NCBI GenBank assembly: GCA_963680875.1
Contig: OY804578.1
Span: forward strand, 2,294,001 to 2,358,000
DNA from: Bathymodiolus brooksi
Lineage: Eukaryota; Mollusca; Bivalvia; Mytilida; Modiolidae
Direction of reading: 5' to 3'
DNA: 64,000 nt
The position numbers and the translations under genes are program-made. Below the pieces are notes generated by a model. It made no database searches. It was given only the letters and a program-made list of their open reading frames with translations, and was not told the DNA's origin. Of the stretch, positions 26,196 to 41,700 are shown piece by piece (position 1 is the stretch's first letter; each line of letters opens with the position of its first letter).

Positions 26196-27887
26196 TGACT
26201 ACTGGGCGGATGGTATCCTCGGTGACTCCACCAGCAGAGGTATATCTCCATTGAAACAGTGCCTACTGGGCTGATCCTCGATGATTCAACCAGTGGCGGA
26301 TGATATCCGCGATGACTCCGCCAGCAGAAGTATATCTCCAGTGAAACACTGACTACTGGGCGGATGATATCCTCATTGACTCCACCAGCAGAGGTATATC
26401 TCCAGTGAAACACTAACTACTGGGCGGATGATATCCTCGGTGACTCCACCTGCAGAGGTATATCTCCAGTGAAACACTGACTACTGGGCGGATGATATCC
26501 TCGGTCACTCCACCAGTAGAGGTATATCTCCATTGAAACACTGAGTACTGGGAGGATGATATCCTCGGTGACTCCACCAGCAGAGGTATATCTCCACTGA
26601 AACACTGACTACTGGGCGGATCCGCGGTGATTCCACCAGTGGCGGATGATATCCTCGGCGACTCCGCCAGCAGAGGTATATCTCCAGTGAAACACTGACT
26701 ACTGGGCGAATGATATCCTCGGTGACTCCACCAGCAGAGGTATATCTCCAGTGAAACACTGACTACTGGGCGGATGATTTCCTCGGTGACTCCACCAGCA
26801 GAGGTATATCTCCAGTAAAACACTGCCTACTGGGCGGATCCTCGGTGATTCCACCAGTGGCGGATGATATCCTCGGTCACTCCGCCAGCAGAGGTATAGC
26901 ATCAGTGAAACACTGACTGCTGGGCGGATGATATCCTCGGTGACTCCACCAGCAGAGGTATATCTCCAGTGAAACACTGACTACTGGGCGGATGATATCC
27001 CCGGTGACTCCACCCGCAGAGGTATATCTCCAGTGAAACACTGACTACTGGGCGGATCCGCGGTGATTCCACCAGTGGCGGATGATATCCTCGGTGACTC
27101 CGCCAGCAGAGGTATATCTCTAGTGAAACACTGACTACTGGGCGAATGATATCCTCGGTGACCCCACCAGCAGAGGTATATCTCCAGTGAAACACTGAAC
27201 ACTGGGCGTATGATATCCTCGGTGACTCCACCTGCAGAGGTATATCTCCAGTGAAACACTGACTACTGGGTGGATGATATCCTCGGTGACTCCACCAGCA
27301 GAGGTATATCTCCAGTGAAACACTGACTACTGGGCGGATCCTCGATGACTCCACCAGCGGAGGATGATATCCTCGGTGACTCCACCAGCAGAGGTATATC
27401 TCCAGTGAAACACTGAATACTGGGCGGATGATATCCTTGGTGACTCCACCAGCAGAGGTATATCTCCAGTGAAACATTGACTACTGGGCGGATGGTATCC
27501 TCGGTGACTCCACCAGCAGAGGTATATCTCCATTGAAACAGTGCCTACTGGGCTGATCCTCGATGATTCAACCAGTGGCGGATGATATCCGCGATGACTC
27601 CGCCAGCAGAAGTATATCTCCAGTGAAACACTGACTACTGGGCGGATGATATCCTCATTGACTCCACCAGCAGAGGTATATCTCCAGTGAAACACTAACT
27701 ACTGGGCGGATGATATCCTCGGTGACTCCACCTGCAGAGGTATATCTCCAGTGAAACACTGACTACTGGGCGGATGATATCCTCGGTCACTCCACCAGTA
27801 GAGGTATATCTCCATTGAAACACTGACTACTGGGAGGATGATATCCTCGGTGACTCCACCAGCAGAGGTATATCTCCAGTGAAACAC
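25417..27887. repeat. Tandem higher-order duplication, offset 1282 bp
   Basis: Rare units recur exactly 1282 bp apart from about 25417 to 27887: the ggctgatcctcgatgattca marker is at 26269 and 27551, and the series 25620/26902, 25853/27135, 26045/27327 and 26417/27699 keep this offset. Copies are nearly identical by eye, with single differences such as cagtgaacca near 26033 against cagtgaaaca in the second copy. Confidence 0.85.
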
Positions 27888-30800
27888 TGACTACTGGGCG
27901 GATGATATCCTCGGTGACTCCACCAGCAGAGGTATATCTCCAGTTAAACACTGACTACTGGGCGGATGATATCCTCGGTGACTCCACCAGCAGAGGTATA
28001 TCTCCAGTGAAACACTGACTACTGGGCGGATCCTCGATGACTCCACCAGCGGAGGATGATATCCTCGGTGACTCCACCAGCAGAGGTATATCTCCAGTGA
28101 AACACTGAATACTGGGCGGATGATATCCTCGGTGACTCCACCATCAGAAGTATTTCTCCAGTGAAACACTGACTACTGGGCGTATGATATCCTCGGTGAC
28201 TCCACCAGCAGAGGTATATCTCCAGTGAAACACTGACTACTGGGCGTATGATATCCTCGGTGACTCCACCAGCAGAGGTATATCTCCAGTTAAACACTGA
28301 CTACTGGGCGGATGATATCCTCGGTGACTCCACCAGCAGAGGTATATCTCCAGTGAAACACTGACTACTGGGCGGATCCTCGATGACTCCACCAGCGGAG
28401 GATGATATCCTCGGTGACTCCACCAGCAGAGGTATATCTCCAGTGAAACACTGAATACTGGGCGGATGATATCCTTGGTGACTCCACCAGCAGAGGTATA
28501 TCTTCAGTGAAACATTGACTACTGGGCGGAGGTATCCTCGGTGACTCCACCAGCAGAGGTATATCTCCAGTGAAACACTGACTACTGGGCGGATCCTCGA
28601 TGACTCCACCAGCGGAGGATGATATCCTCGGTGACTCCACCAGCAGAGGTATATCTCCAGTGAAACACTGAATACTGGGCGGATGATATCCTTGGTGACT
28701 CCACCAGCAGAGGTATATCTCCAGTGAAACACTGACTACTGGGCGGATGATATCCTCGGTGACTCCACCATCAGAGGTATATCTCCAGTGAAACACTGAC
28801 TACTGGGCGGAAGATATCCTCGTTGACTCCACCAGCAGAGGTATATCTCCAGTGAAACATTGACTACTGGGCGGAGGTATCCTCGGTGACTCCACCAGCA
28901 GAGGTATATCTCCAGTGAAACACTGACTACTGGGCGGATCCTCGATGACTCCACCAGCGGAGGATGATATCCTCGGTGACTCCACCAGCAGAGGTATATC
29001 TCCAGTGAAACACTGAATACTGGGCGGATGATATCCTTGGTGACTCCACCAGCAGAGGTATATCTCCAGTGAAACACTGACTACTGGGCGGATGATATCC
29101 TCGGTGACTCCACCATCAGAGGTATATCTCCAGTGAAACACTGACTACTGGGCGGAAGATATCCTCGTTGACTCCACCAGCAGAGGTATATCTCCAGTGA
29201 AACACTGACTACTGGGCGGATGATATCCTCGGTGACTCCACCTGCAGAGGTATATCTCCAGTGAAACACTGACTACTGGGCGGATGATATCCTCGGTGAC
29301 TCCACCAGCAGAGGTATATCTCCAGTGAAACACTGACTACTGGGCGGATCCTCGATGACTCCACCAGCGGAGGATGATATCCTCGGTGACTCCACCAGCA
29401 GAGGTATATCTCCAGTGAAACACTGAATACGGGGCGGATGATATCGTCGGTGAATCCGCCAGCAGAATTATATCTCCAGTGAAACACTGACTACTGGGCG
29501 ATGATATCCTTGGTGACTCCACCAGCAGAGGTATATCTCCAGTGAAACACTGACTACTGGGCGGATGATATCCTCGGTGACTCCATCAGCAGAGGTATAT
29601 CTCCAGTGAAACACTGACTACTGGGCAGATGTAATCCTCGGCGACCCCACCAGCAGAGGTATATCTCCAGTGAAACACTGACTACTGGGCGGATGATATT
29701 CGCGATGACTCCACCAGCAGAGGTATATCTCCAGTTAAACAATGACTACTGGATGGATGATATCCTCGGTGACTCCACCAGCAGAGTTATATCTCCAGTG
29801 AAACACTGACTACTGGGCGGATGATATCCTCGGTGATTCCACCAGCAGAGGTCTATATCCAGTGAAACACTGACTACTGGGCGGATGATATCCCCGGTGA
29901 CTCCACCAGCAGAGGTATATCTCCACTGAAACACTGACTACTGGGCGGATCCGCGGTGATTCCACCAGTGGCGGATGATATCCTCGGCGACTCCGCCAGC
30001 AGAGGTATATCTCCAGTGAAACACTGACTACTGGGCGAATGATATCCTCGGTGACTCCACCAGCAGAGGTATATCTCCAGTGAAACACTGACTACTGGGC
30101 GGATGATTTCCTCGGTGACTCCACCAGCAGAGGTATATCTCCAGTAAAACACTGCCTACTGGGCGGATCCTCGGTGATTCCACCAGTGGCGGATGATATC
30201 CTCGGTCACTCCGCCAGCAGAGGTATAGCATCAGTGAAACACTGACTGCTGGGCGGATGATATCCTCGGTGACTCCACCAGCAGAGGTATATCTCCAGTG
30301 AAACACTGACTACTGGGCGGATGATATCCCCGGTGACTCCACCCGCAGAGGTATATCTCCAGTGAAACACTGACTACTGGGCGGATCCGCGGTGATTCCA
30401 CCAGTGGCGGATGATATCCTCGGTGACTCCGCCAGCAGAGGTATATCTCTAGTGAAACACTGACTACTGGGCGAATGATATCCTCGGTGACCCCACCAGC
30501 AGAGGTATATCTCCAGTGAAACACTGAACACTGGGCGTATGATATCCTCGGTGACTCCACCTGCAGAGGTATATCTCCAGTGAAACACTGACTACTGGGT
30601 GGATGATATCCTCGGTGACTCCACCAGCAGAGGTATATCTCCAGTGAAACACTGACTACTGGGCGGATCCTCGATGACTCCACCAGCGGAGGATGATATC
30701 CTCGGTGACTCCACCAGCAGAGGTATATCTCCAGTGAAACACTGAATACTGGGCGGATGATATCCTTGGTGACTCCACCAGCAGAGGTATATCTCCAGTG

Positions 30801-33790
30801 AAACACTGACTACTGGGCGGATGATATCCTCGGTGACTCCACCATCAGAGGTATATCTCCAGTGAAACACTGACTACTGGGCGGAAGATATCCTCGTTGA
30901 CTCCACCAGCAGAGGTATATCTCCAGTGAAACACTGACTACTGGGCGGATGATATCCTCGGTGACTCCACCTGCAGAGGTATATCTCCAGTGAAACACTG
31001 ACTACTGGGCGGATGATATCCTCGGTGACTCCACCAGCAGAGGTATATCTCCAGTGAAACACTGACTACTGGGCGGATCCTCGATGACTCCACCAGCGGA
31101 GGATGATATCCTCGGTGACTCCACCAGCAGAGGTATATCTCCAGTGAAACACTGAATACGGGGCGGATGATATCGTCGGTGAATCCGCCAGCAGAATTAT
31201 ATCTCCAGTGAAACACTGACTACTGGGCGATGATATCCTTGGTGACTCCACCAGCAGAGGTATATCTCCAGTGAAACACTGACTACTGGGCGGATGATAT
31301 CCTCGGTGACTCCATCAGCAGAGGTATATCTCCAGTGAAACACTGACTACTGGGCAGATGTAATCCTCGGCGACCCCACCAGCAGAGGTATATCTCCAGT
31401 GAAACACTGACTACTGGGCGGATGATATTCGCGATGACTCCACCAGCAGAGGTATATCTCCAGTTAAACAATGACTACTGGATGGATGATATCCTCGGTG
31501 ACTCCACCAGCAGAGTTATATCTCCAGTGAAACACTGACTACTGGGCGGATGATATCCTCGGTGATTCCACCAGCAGAGGTCTATATCCAGTGAAACACT
31601 GACTACTGGGCGGATGATATCCCCGGTGACTCCACCAGCAGAGGTATATCTCCACTGAAACACTGACTACTGGGCGGATCCGCGGTGATTCCACCAGTGG
31701 CGGATGATATCCTCGGCGACTCCGCCAGCAGAGGTATATCTCCAGTGAAACACTGACTACTGGGCGAATGATATCCTCGGTGACTCCACCAGCAGAGGTA
31801 TATCTCCAGTGAAACACTGACTACTGGGCGGATGATTTCCTCGGTGACTCCACCAGCAGAGGTATATCTCCAGTAAAACACTGCCTACTGGGCGGATCCT
31901 CGGTGATTCCACCAGTGGCGGATGATATCCTCGGTCACTCCGCCAGCAGAGGTATAGCATCAGTGAAACACTGACTGCTGGGCGGATGATATCCTCGGTG
32001 ACTCCACCAGCAGAGGTATATCTCCAGTGAAACACTGACTACTGGGCGGATGATATCCCCGGTGACTCCACCCGCAGAGGTATATCTCCAGTGAAACACT
32101 GACTACTGGGCGGATCCGCGGTGATTCCACCAGTGGCGGATGATATCCTCGGTGACTCCGCCAGCAGAGGTATATCTCTAGTGAAACACTGACTACTGGG
32201 CGAATGATATCCTCGGTGACCCCACCAGCAGAGGTATATCTCCAGTGAAACACTGAACACTGGGCGTATGATATCCTCGGTGACTCCACCTGCAGAGGTA
32301 TATCTCCAGTGAAACACTGACTACTGGGTGGATGATATCCTCGGTGACTCCACCAGCAGAGGTATATCTCCAGTGAAACACTGACTACTGGGCGGATCCT
32401 CGATGACTCCACCAGCGGAGGATGATATCCTCGGTGACTCCACCAGCAGAGGTATATCTCCAGTGAAACACTGAATACTGGGCGGATGATATCCTTGGTG
32501 ACTCCACCAGCAGAGGTATATCTCCAGTGAAACATTGACTACTGGGCGGATGGTATCCTCGGTGACTCCACCAGCAGAGGTATATCTCCATTGAAACAGT
32601 GCCTACTGGGCTGATCCTCGATGATTCAACCAGTGGCGGATGATATCCGCGATGACTCCGCCAGCAGAAGTATATCTCCAGTGAAACACTGACTACTGGG
32701 CGGATGATATCCTCATTGACTCCACCAGCAGAGGTATATCTCCAGTGAAACACTAACTACTGGGCGGATGATATCCTCGGTGACTCCACCTGCAGAGGTA
32801 TATCTCCAGTGAAACACTGACTACTGGGCGGATGATATCCTCGGTCACTCCACCAGTAGAGGTATATCTCCATTGAAACACTGACTACTGGGAGGATGAT
32901 ATCCTCGGTGACTCCACCAGCAGAGGTATATCTCCAGTGAAACACTGACTACTGGGCGGATGATATCCTCGGTGACTCCACCAGCAGAGGTATATCTCCA
33001 GTTAAACACTGACTACTGGGCGGATGATATCCTCGGTGACTCCACCAGCAGAGGTATATCTCCAGTGAAACACTGACTACTGGGCGGATCCTCGATGACT
33101 TCACCAGCGGAGGATGATATCCTCGGTGACTCCACCAGCAGAGGTATATCTCCAGTGAAACACTGAATACTGGGCGGATGATATCCTCGGTGACTCCACC
33201 ATCAGAAGTATTTCTCCAGTGAAACACTGACTACTGGGCGTATGATATCCTCGGTGACTCCACCAGCAGAGGTATATCTCCAGTGAAACACTGACTACTG
33301 GGCGTATGATATCCTCGGTGACTCCACCAGCAGAGGTATATCTCCAGTTAAACACTGACTACTGGGCGGATGATATCCTCGGTGACTCCACCAGCAGAGG
33401 TATATCTCCAGTGAAACACTGACTACTGGGCGGATCCTCGATGACTCCACCAGCGGAGGATGATATCCTCGGTGACTCCACCAGCAGAGGTATATCTCCA
33501 GTGAAACACTGAATACTGGGCGGATGATATCCTTGGTGACTCCACCAGCAGAGGTATATCTTCAGTGAAACATTGACTACTGGGCGGAGGTATCCTCGGT
33601 GACTCCACCAGCAGAGGTATATCTCCAGTGAAACACTGACTACTGGGCGGATCCTCGATGACTCCACCAGCGGAGGATGATATCCTCGGTGACTCCACCA
33701 GCAGAGGTATATCTCCAGTGAAACACTGAATACTGGGCGGATGATATCCTTGGTGACTCCACCAGCAGAGGTATATCTCCAGTGAAACAT
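26902..33790. repeat. Higher-order duplication, offset 5058 bp (about 26902-28732 and 31960-33790)
   Basis: The ggctgatcctcgatgattca marker at 27551 recurs at 32609, offset 5058. The same offset holds for 26902/31960, 27327/32385, 27699/32757, 27891/32949 and 28301/33359. The second copy is in turn partly repeated at an offset of 1255 bp (next entry). Confidence 0.85.
29081..32535. repeat. Tandem higher-order duplication, offset 1729 bp, with an older copy 4611 bp upstream
   Basis: The block at 29081-30806 is followed directly by a copy at 30810-32535 (offset 1729 for all markers tested, including gcagatgtaatcctcggcga at about 29626 and 31355). The same series occurs 4611 bp earlier, starting at about 24470. 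The three copies are very similar, so at least two rounds of amplification took place here. Confidence 0.86.
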
Positions 33791-35045
33791 TAACTACTGG
33801 GCGGATGGTATCCTCGGTGACTCCACCAGCAGAGGTATATCTCCATTGAAACAGTGCCTACTGGGCTGATCCTCGATGATTCAACCAGTGGCGGATGATA
33901 TCCGCGATGACTCCGCCAGCAGAAGTATATCTCCAGTGAAACACTGACTACTGGGCGGATGATATCCTCATTGACTCCACCAGCAGAGGTATATCTCCAG
34001 TGAAACACTAACTACTGGGCGGATGATATCCTCGGTGACTCCACCTGCAGAGGTATATCTCCAGTGAAACACTGACTACTGGGCGGATGATATCCTCGGT
34101 CACTCCACCAGTAGAGATATATCTCCATTGAAACACTGACTACTGGGAGGATGATATCCTCGGTGACTCCACCAGCAGAGGTATATCTCCAGTGAAACAC
34201 TGACTACTGGGCGGATGATATCCTCGGTGACTCCACCAGCAGAGGTATATCTCCAGTTAAACACTGACTACTGGGCGGATGATATCCTCGGTGACTCCAC
34301 CAGCAGAGGTATATCTCCAGTGAAACACTGACTACTGGGCGGATCCTCGATGACTCCACCAGCGGAGGATGATATCCTCGGTGACTCCACCAGCAGAGGT
34401 ATATCTCCAGTGAAACACTGAATACTGGGCGGATGATATCCTCGGTGACTCCACCATCAGAAGTATTTCTCCAGTGAAACACTGACTACTGGGCGTATGA
34501 TATCCTCGGTGACTCCACCAGCAGAGGTATATCTCCAGTGAAACACTGACTACTGGGCGTATGATATCCTCGGTGACTCCACCAGCAGAGGTATATCTCC
34601 AGTTAAACACTGACTACTGGGCGGATGATATCCTCGGTGACTCCACCAGCAGAGGTATATCTCCAGTGAAACACTGACTACTGGGCGGATCCTCGATGAC
34701 TCCACCAGCGGAGGATGATATCCTCGGTGACTCCACCAGCAGAGGTATATCTCCAGTGAAACACTGAATACTGGGCGGATGATATCCTTGGTGACTCCAC
34801 CAGCAGAGGTATATCTTCAGTGAAACATTGACTACTGGGCGGAGGTATCCTCGGTGACTCCACCAGCAGAGGTATATCTCCATTGAAACACTGCCTACAG
34901 GGCGGATCTTCGATGATTCCACCAGTGGCGGATGATATCCGCGGTGACTCCGCCGGCAGAAGTATATCTCCAGTGAAACACTGACCACTGGGCTGATGAT
35001 ATCCTCATTGACTCGACCAGCAGAGGTATATCTCCAGTGAAACAC
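32545..35045. repeat. Tandem higher-order duplication, offset 1255 bp
   Basis: The ggctgatcctcgatgattca marker at 32609 recurs at 33864, and the series 32757/34012, 32949/34204 and 33359/34614 keep the 1255-bp offset. Single-base differences such as gactccacc versus gacttcacc (near 33099) separate the copies, which suggests a young event. Confidence 0.82.
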
Positions 35046-38000
35046 TGACTACTGGGCGGATCCTCGATGACTCCACCAGCGGAGGATGATATCCTCGGTG
35101 ACTCCACCAGCAGAGGTATATCTCCAGTGAAACACTGACTACTGGGTGGATGATATCCTCGGTGACTCCACCAGCAGAGTTATATCTCCAGTGAAACACT
35201 GACTACTGGGCGGATGATATCCTCGTTGACTCCACCAGCAGAGGTATATCTCCAGTGAAACACTGACTACTGGGCGGATGATATCCTCGGTGACACCACC
35301 TGCAGAGGTATATCTCCAGTGAAACACTGACTACTGGGCGGACGATATCCTCGGTCACTCCACCAGTAGAGGTATATCTCCATTGAAACACTGACTACTG
35401 GGAGGATGATATCCTCGGTGACTCCACCAGCAGAGGTATATCCCCAGTGAAACACTGACTACTGGGCGAATGATCCTCGGTGACTCCACCAGCAGAGGTA
35501 TATCTCCAGTGAAACACTGACTACTGGGCGGATGATATCCTCGGTGACTCCACCAGCAGAGGTATATCTCCAGTTAAACACTGACTACTGGGCGGATGAT
35601 ATCCTCGGTGACTCCACCAGCAGAGGTATATCTCCAGTGAAACACTGAATACTAGGCGGATGATATCCTCGGTGACTCCACCAGCAGAGGTATATCTCCA
35701 GTGAAACACTGACCACTGGGCGGATGGTATCCTCGGTGACTCCACCAGCAGAGGTATATCTCCAGTGAAATACTGCCTACATGGCGGATCCTCGATGATT
35801 CCACCAGTGGCGGATGATATCCTCGGTGACTCCACCAGCAGAGGTATATCAACAGTGAAACACTGAATACTGGGCGGATGATATCCTCGGTGACTCCACC
35901 AGCAGAGGTATATCTCCAGTGAAACACTGACTACTGGGCGGATCCTCGATCACTCCACCAGCGGAGGATGATATCCTCGGTGACTCCACCAGCAGAGGTA
36001 TATCTCCAGTGAAACACTGAATACTGGGCGAATGATATCCTTGGTGACTCCACCAGCAGAGGTATATCTCCAGTGAAACATTGACTACTGGGCGGATGGT
36101 ATCCTCGGTGACTCCACCAGCAGAGGTATATCTCCATTGAAACACTGCCTACTGAGCGGATCCTCGATGATACCACCAGTGGCGGATGATATCCGCGGTG
36201 ACTCCGCCAGCAGAAGTGTATCTCCAGTGAAACACTAACTACGGGGCGGATGATATCCTCTGTGACTCCACCTGCAGAGGTATATCTCCAGTGAAACACT
36301 GACTACTGGGCGGATGATATCCTCGGTCACTCCACCAGTAGAGGTATATCTCCATTGAAACACTGACTACAGGAAGGATGATATCCTCGGTGACTCCACC
36401 AGCAGAGGTATATCTCCAGTGAAACACTGACTACTGGGCGGATGATATCCTCGGTGACTCCACCAGCAGAGGTATATCTCCAGTTAAACACTGACTACTG
36501 GGCAGATGATATCCTCGATGACTCCACCAGCAGAGGTATATCTCCAGTGAAACACTGACTACTGGTCGGATCCTCGATGATTCCACCAGCGGAGGATGAT
36601 ATCCTCGGTGACTCCACCAGCAGAGGTATATCTCCAGTGAAACACTAACTTCTGGGGGGATGATATCCTCGGTGACTCCACCAGCAGAGGTATATCTCCA
36701 TTGAAACACTGAATACTGGGCGGATGATATCCTCGGTGACTCCACCATCAGAAGTATTTCTCCAGTGAAACACTGACTACTGGGCGTATGATATCCTCGG
36801 TGACTCCACCAGCAGAGGTATATCTCCAGTGAAACACTGACTACTGGGCGTATGATATCCTCGGTGACTCCACCAGCAGAGGTATATCTCCAGTTAAACA
36901 CTGACTACTGGGCGGATGATATCCTCGGTGACTCCACCAGCAGAGGTATATCTCCAGTGAAACACTGACTACTGGGCGGATCCTCGATGACTCCACCAGC
37001 GGAGGATGATATCCTCGGTGACTCCGCCAGCAGAGGTATATCTCCAGTGAAACACTGAATACTGGGCGGATGATATCCTTGGTGACTCCACCAGCAGAGG
37101 TATATCTTCAGTGAAACATTGACTACTGGGCGGAGGTATCCTCGGTGACTCCACCAGCAGAGGTATATCTCCATTGAAACACTGCCTACAGGGCGGATCT
37201 TCGATGATTCCACCAGTGGCGGATGATATCCGCGGTGACTCCGCCGGCAGAAGTATATCTCCAGTGAAACACTGACCACTGGGCTGATGATATCCTCATT
37301 GACTCCACCAGCAGAGGTATATCTCCAGTGAAACACTGACTACTGGGCGGATCCTCGATGACTCCACCAGCGGAGGATGATATCCTCGGTGACTCCACCA
37401 GCAGAGGTATATCTCCAGTGAAACACTGACTACTGGGTGGATGATATCCTCGGTGACTCCACCAGCAGAGTTATATCTCCAGTGAAACACTGACTACTGG
37501 GCGGATGATATCCTCGTTGACTCCACCAGCAGAGGTATATCTCCAGTGAAACACTGACTACTGGGCGGATGATATCCTCGGTGACTCCACCTGCAGAGGT
37601 ATATCTCCAGTGAAACACTGACTACTGGGCGGACGATATCCTCGGTCACTCCACCAGTAGAGGTATATCTCCATTGAAACACTGACTACTGGGAGGATGA
37701 TATCCTCGGTGACTCCACCAGCAGAGGTATATCCCCAGTGAAACACTGACTACTGGGCGAATGATCCTCGGTGACTCCACCAGCAGAGGTATATCTCCAG
37801 TGAAACACTGACTACTGGGCGGATGATATCCTCGGTGACTCCACCAGCAGAGGTATATCTCCAGTTAAACACTGACTACTGGGCGGATGATATCCTCGGT
37901 GACTCCACCAGCAGAGGTATATCTCCAGTGAAACACTGAATACTAGGCGGATGATATCCTCGGTGACTCCACCAGCAGAGGTATATCTCCAGTGAAACAC

Positions 38001-38718
38001 TGACCACTGGGCGGATGGTATCCTCGGTGACTCCACCAGCAGAGGTATATCTCCAGTGAAATACTGCCTACATGGCGGATCCTCGATGATTCCACCAGTG
38101 GCGGATGATATCCTCGGTGACTCCGCCAGCAGAAGTATATCTCCAGTGAAACACTGACTACTGGGCGGATGATATCCTCGTTGACTCCACCAGCAGAGGT
38201 ATATCTCCAGTGAAATACTAACTACTGGGCGGATGATATCCTCGGTGACTCCACCAGCAGAGGTATATCAACAGTGAAACACTGAATACTGGGCGGATGA
38301 TATCCTCGGTGACTCCACCAGCAGAGGTATATCTCCAGTGAAACACTGACTACTGGGCGGATCCTCGATCACTCCACCAGCGGAGGATGATATCCTCGGT
38401 GACTCCACCAGCAGAGGTATATCTCCAGTGAAACACTGAATACTGGGCGAATGATATCCTTGGTGACTCCAGCAGCAGAGGTATATCTCCAGTGAAACAT
38501 TGACTACTGGGCGGATGGTATCCTCGGTGACTCCACCAGCAGAGGTATATCTCCATTGAAACACTGCCTACTGAGCGGATCCTCGATGATACCACCAGTG
38601 GCGGATGATATCCGCGGTGACTCCGCCAGCAGAAGTGTATCTCCAGTGAAACACTAACTACGGGGCGGATGATATCCTCTGTGACTCCACCTGCAGAGGT
38701 ATATCTCCAGTGAAACAC
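34614..38718. repeat. Tandem higher-order duplication, offset 2291 bp rising to 2419 bp
   Basis: The series 34614/36905, 34895/37186, 35139/37430 and 35521/37812 recurs at 2291 bp. Beyond about 35830 the offset becomes 2419 (35849/38268, 35931/38350, 36239/38658), a gain of 128 bp, which equals two 64-bp monomers. The extra units lie around 38110-38240. The same series also recurs at about 42911 (offset 6006 from 36905). Confidence 0.83.
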
Positions 38719-41700
38719 TGACTACTGGGCGGATGATATCCTCGGTCACTCCACCAGTAGAGGTATATCTCCATTGAAACACTGACTACAGGAAGGATGA
38801 TATCCTCGGTGACTCCACCAGCAGAGGTATATCTCCAGTGAAACACTGACTACTGGGCGGATGATATCCTCGGTGACTCCACCAGCAGAGGTATATCTCC
38901 AGTTAAACACTGACTACTGGGCAGATGATATCCTCGGTGACTCCACCAGCAGAGGTATATCTCCAGTGAAACACTGACTACTGGTCGGATCCTCGATGAT
39001 TCCACCAGCGGAGGATGATATCCTCGGTGACTCCACCAGCAGAGGTATATCTCCAGTGAAACACTAACTTCTGGGGGGATGATATCCTCGGTGACTCCAC
39101 CAGCAGAGGTATATCTCCAGTGAAATACTGACTACTGGTCGGATCCTCGATGATTCCACCAGCGGTGGATGATATCCTCGGTGACTCCACCAGCAGAGGT
39201 ATATCTCCAGTGAAACACTAACTTCTGGGCGGATGATATCCTCGGTGACTCCACCAGCAGGGGTATATCTCCAGTGAAACACTGACTACTGGGTGGATGA
39301 TATCCTCGGTGACCCCACCAGCAGAGGTATATATCCAGTGAAACACTGACTACTGGGCGGATGATATCCTCTGTGACTCCACCAGCAAAGGTATATATCC
39401 AGTGAAACACTGACTACTGGGCGGATGATATCCCCGGTGACTCCAGCAGTAGAGGTATATCTCCAGTGAAACACTGAATACTGGGCGGATCCGCGGTGAT
39501 TCCACCAGTGGCGAATGATATCCGCGGTGACTCCGCCAGCAGAGGTATATCTCCAGTGAAACACTGACTACTGGGCAAATGATATCCTCGGTGACTCCAC
39601 CAGCAGAGGTATATCTCCAGTGAAACACTGACTACTGGGCGGATGATATCCTCGGTGACTCCACCAGCAGAGGTATATCTCCATTGAAACACTGACTACT
39701 GGGCCGATGATATCCTTGGTGACTCCACCAGCAGAGGTATATCTCCAGTGAAATACTGACTACTGGGCGGATGATATCCTCGGTGACTCCACCAGCAGAG
39801 GTATATCTCCAGTGAAACACTGACTACTGGGCGGTTCCTTGGTGACTCCACCAGCGGAGGATGATATCCTCGGTGACTCCACCAGCAGAGGTATATCTCC
39901 AGTGAAACACTGACTACTGGGCGGATGATATCCTCGTTTGACTCCACCAGCAGAGGTATATCTCCAGTGAAACACTAACTACTGGGCGGATGATATCCTC
40001 GGTGACTCCACCTGCAGAGGTATATCTCCAGTGAAACACTGACTACTGGGCGGATGATATCCTCGGTCACTCCACCAGAAGAGGTATATCTCCATTGAAA
40101 CACTGACTACTTGGAGGATGATATCCCCGGTGACTCCACCAGCAGAGGTATATCCCCAGTGAAACACTGACTACTGGGCGGATGATCCTCGGTGACTCCA
40201 CCAGCAGAGGTATATCTCCATTGAAACACTGCCTACTGGGCGGATCCTCGATGATTCCACCAGTGGCGGATGATATCCTCGGTGACCCCACCAGCAGAGG
40301 TATATCTCCAGTTAAACACTGACTACTGGCGGATGATATCCTCATTGACTCCACCAGCAGAGGTATATCTCCAGTGAAACACTGACTACTGAGCGGATGA
40401 TATCCTTGGTGACTCCACCAGCAGAGGTATATCTCCAGTGAAACACTGACTACTGGGCGGATCCTCGATGACTCCACCAGCGGAGGATGATATCCTCGGT
40501 TACTCCACCAGCAGAGGTATATCTCCAGTGAAACACTGACTACTGGGAGGATGATATCCTCGGTGACTCCACCAGTAGAGGTATATCTCCAGTGAAACAC
40601 TGACTACTGGGTGGATGATATCCTCGGTGACTCCACCAGCAGAGGTATATCTCCAGTGAAACACTGACTACTGGGCGGATGATATCCTCGTTGACTCCAC
40701 CAGCAGAGGTATATCTCCAGTTAAACACTGACTACTGGGCGGATGCTATACTCGGTGACTCCACCAGCAGAGGTATATCTCCACTGAAACACTGACTACT
40801 GGGCGGATCCTCGATGACTCCACCAGCGGAGGATGATATCCTCGGTGACTCCACTAGCAGAGGTATATCTCCAGTGAAACACTGAATACTGGGCGGATGA
40901 TATCCTCGGTGACTCCACCAGCAGAGGTATATCTCCAGTGAAACACTGATTACTGGGCGTATGATATCCTCGGTGACTCCACCAGCAGAGGTATATCTCC
41001 AGTGAAACACTGACTACTGGGCGTATGATATCCTCGGTGACTCCACCAGCAGAGGTATATCTCCAGTTAAACACTGACTACTGGGCGGATGATATCCTCG
41101 GTGACTCCACCAGCAGAGGTATATCTCCAGTGAAACACTGACAACTGGGCGGTTGATATCCTTGGTGACTCCACCAGCAGAGGTATATCTCCAGTGAAAC
41201 ACTGACTACTGGGCGGATGATATCCTTGGTGACTCCACCAGCAGAGGTATATCTCCAGTGAAACACTGACTACTGGGCAGATGATATCCTAGGTGAGCCC
41301 ACCAGCAGAGGTATATCTCCAGTGAAACACTGACTACTGGTCGGATGATATTCGCGATGACTCCACCAGCAGAGGTATATCTCCAGTTAAACAATGACTA
41401 CTGGGTGGATGATATCCTCGGTGACTCCACCAGCAGAGTTATATCTCCAGTGAAACACTGACTACTGGGCGGATGATATCCTCGGTGACTCCACCAACAG
41501 AGGTCTATATCCAGTGAAACACTGACTACTGGGCGGATGATATCCCCGGTGACTCCACCAGCAGAGGTATATCTCCAGTGAAACACTGACTACTGGGCGG
41601 ATACGCGGTGATTCCACTAGTGTGCGGATGATATCCTCGGCGACTCCGCCAGCAGAGGTATATCTCCAGTGAAACACTGACTACTGGGCGAATGATATCC

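Noticed and set aside
34980..35045. Hammerhead ribozyme core, because a variant reads gggctgatgatatcc and each unit has gaaa
   Set aside because: The ctgatga motif occurs only in a few variant units, the spacing to gaaa is too long, and no stems II and III could be drawn.
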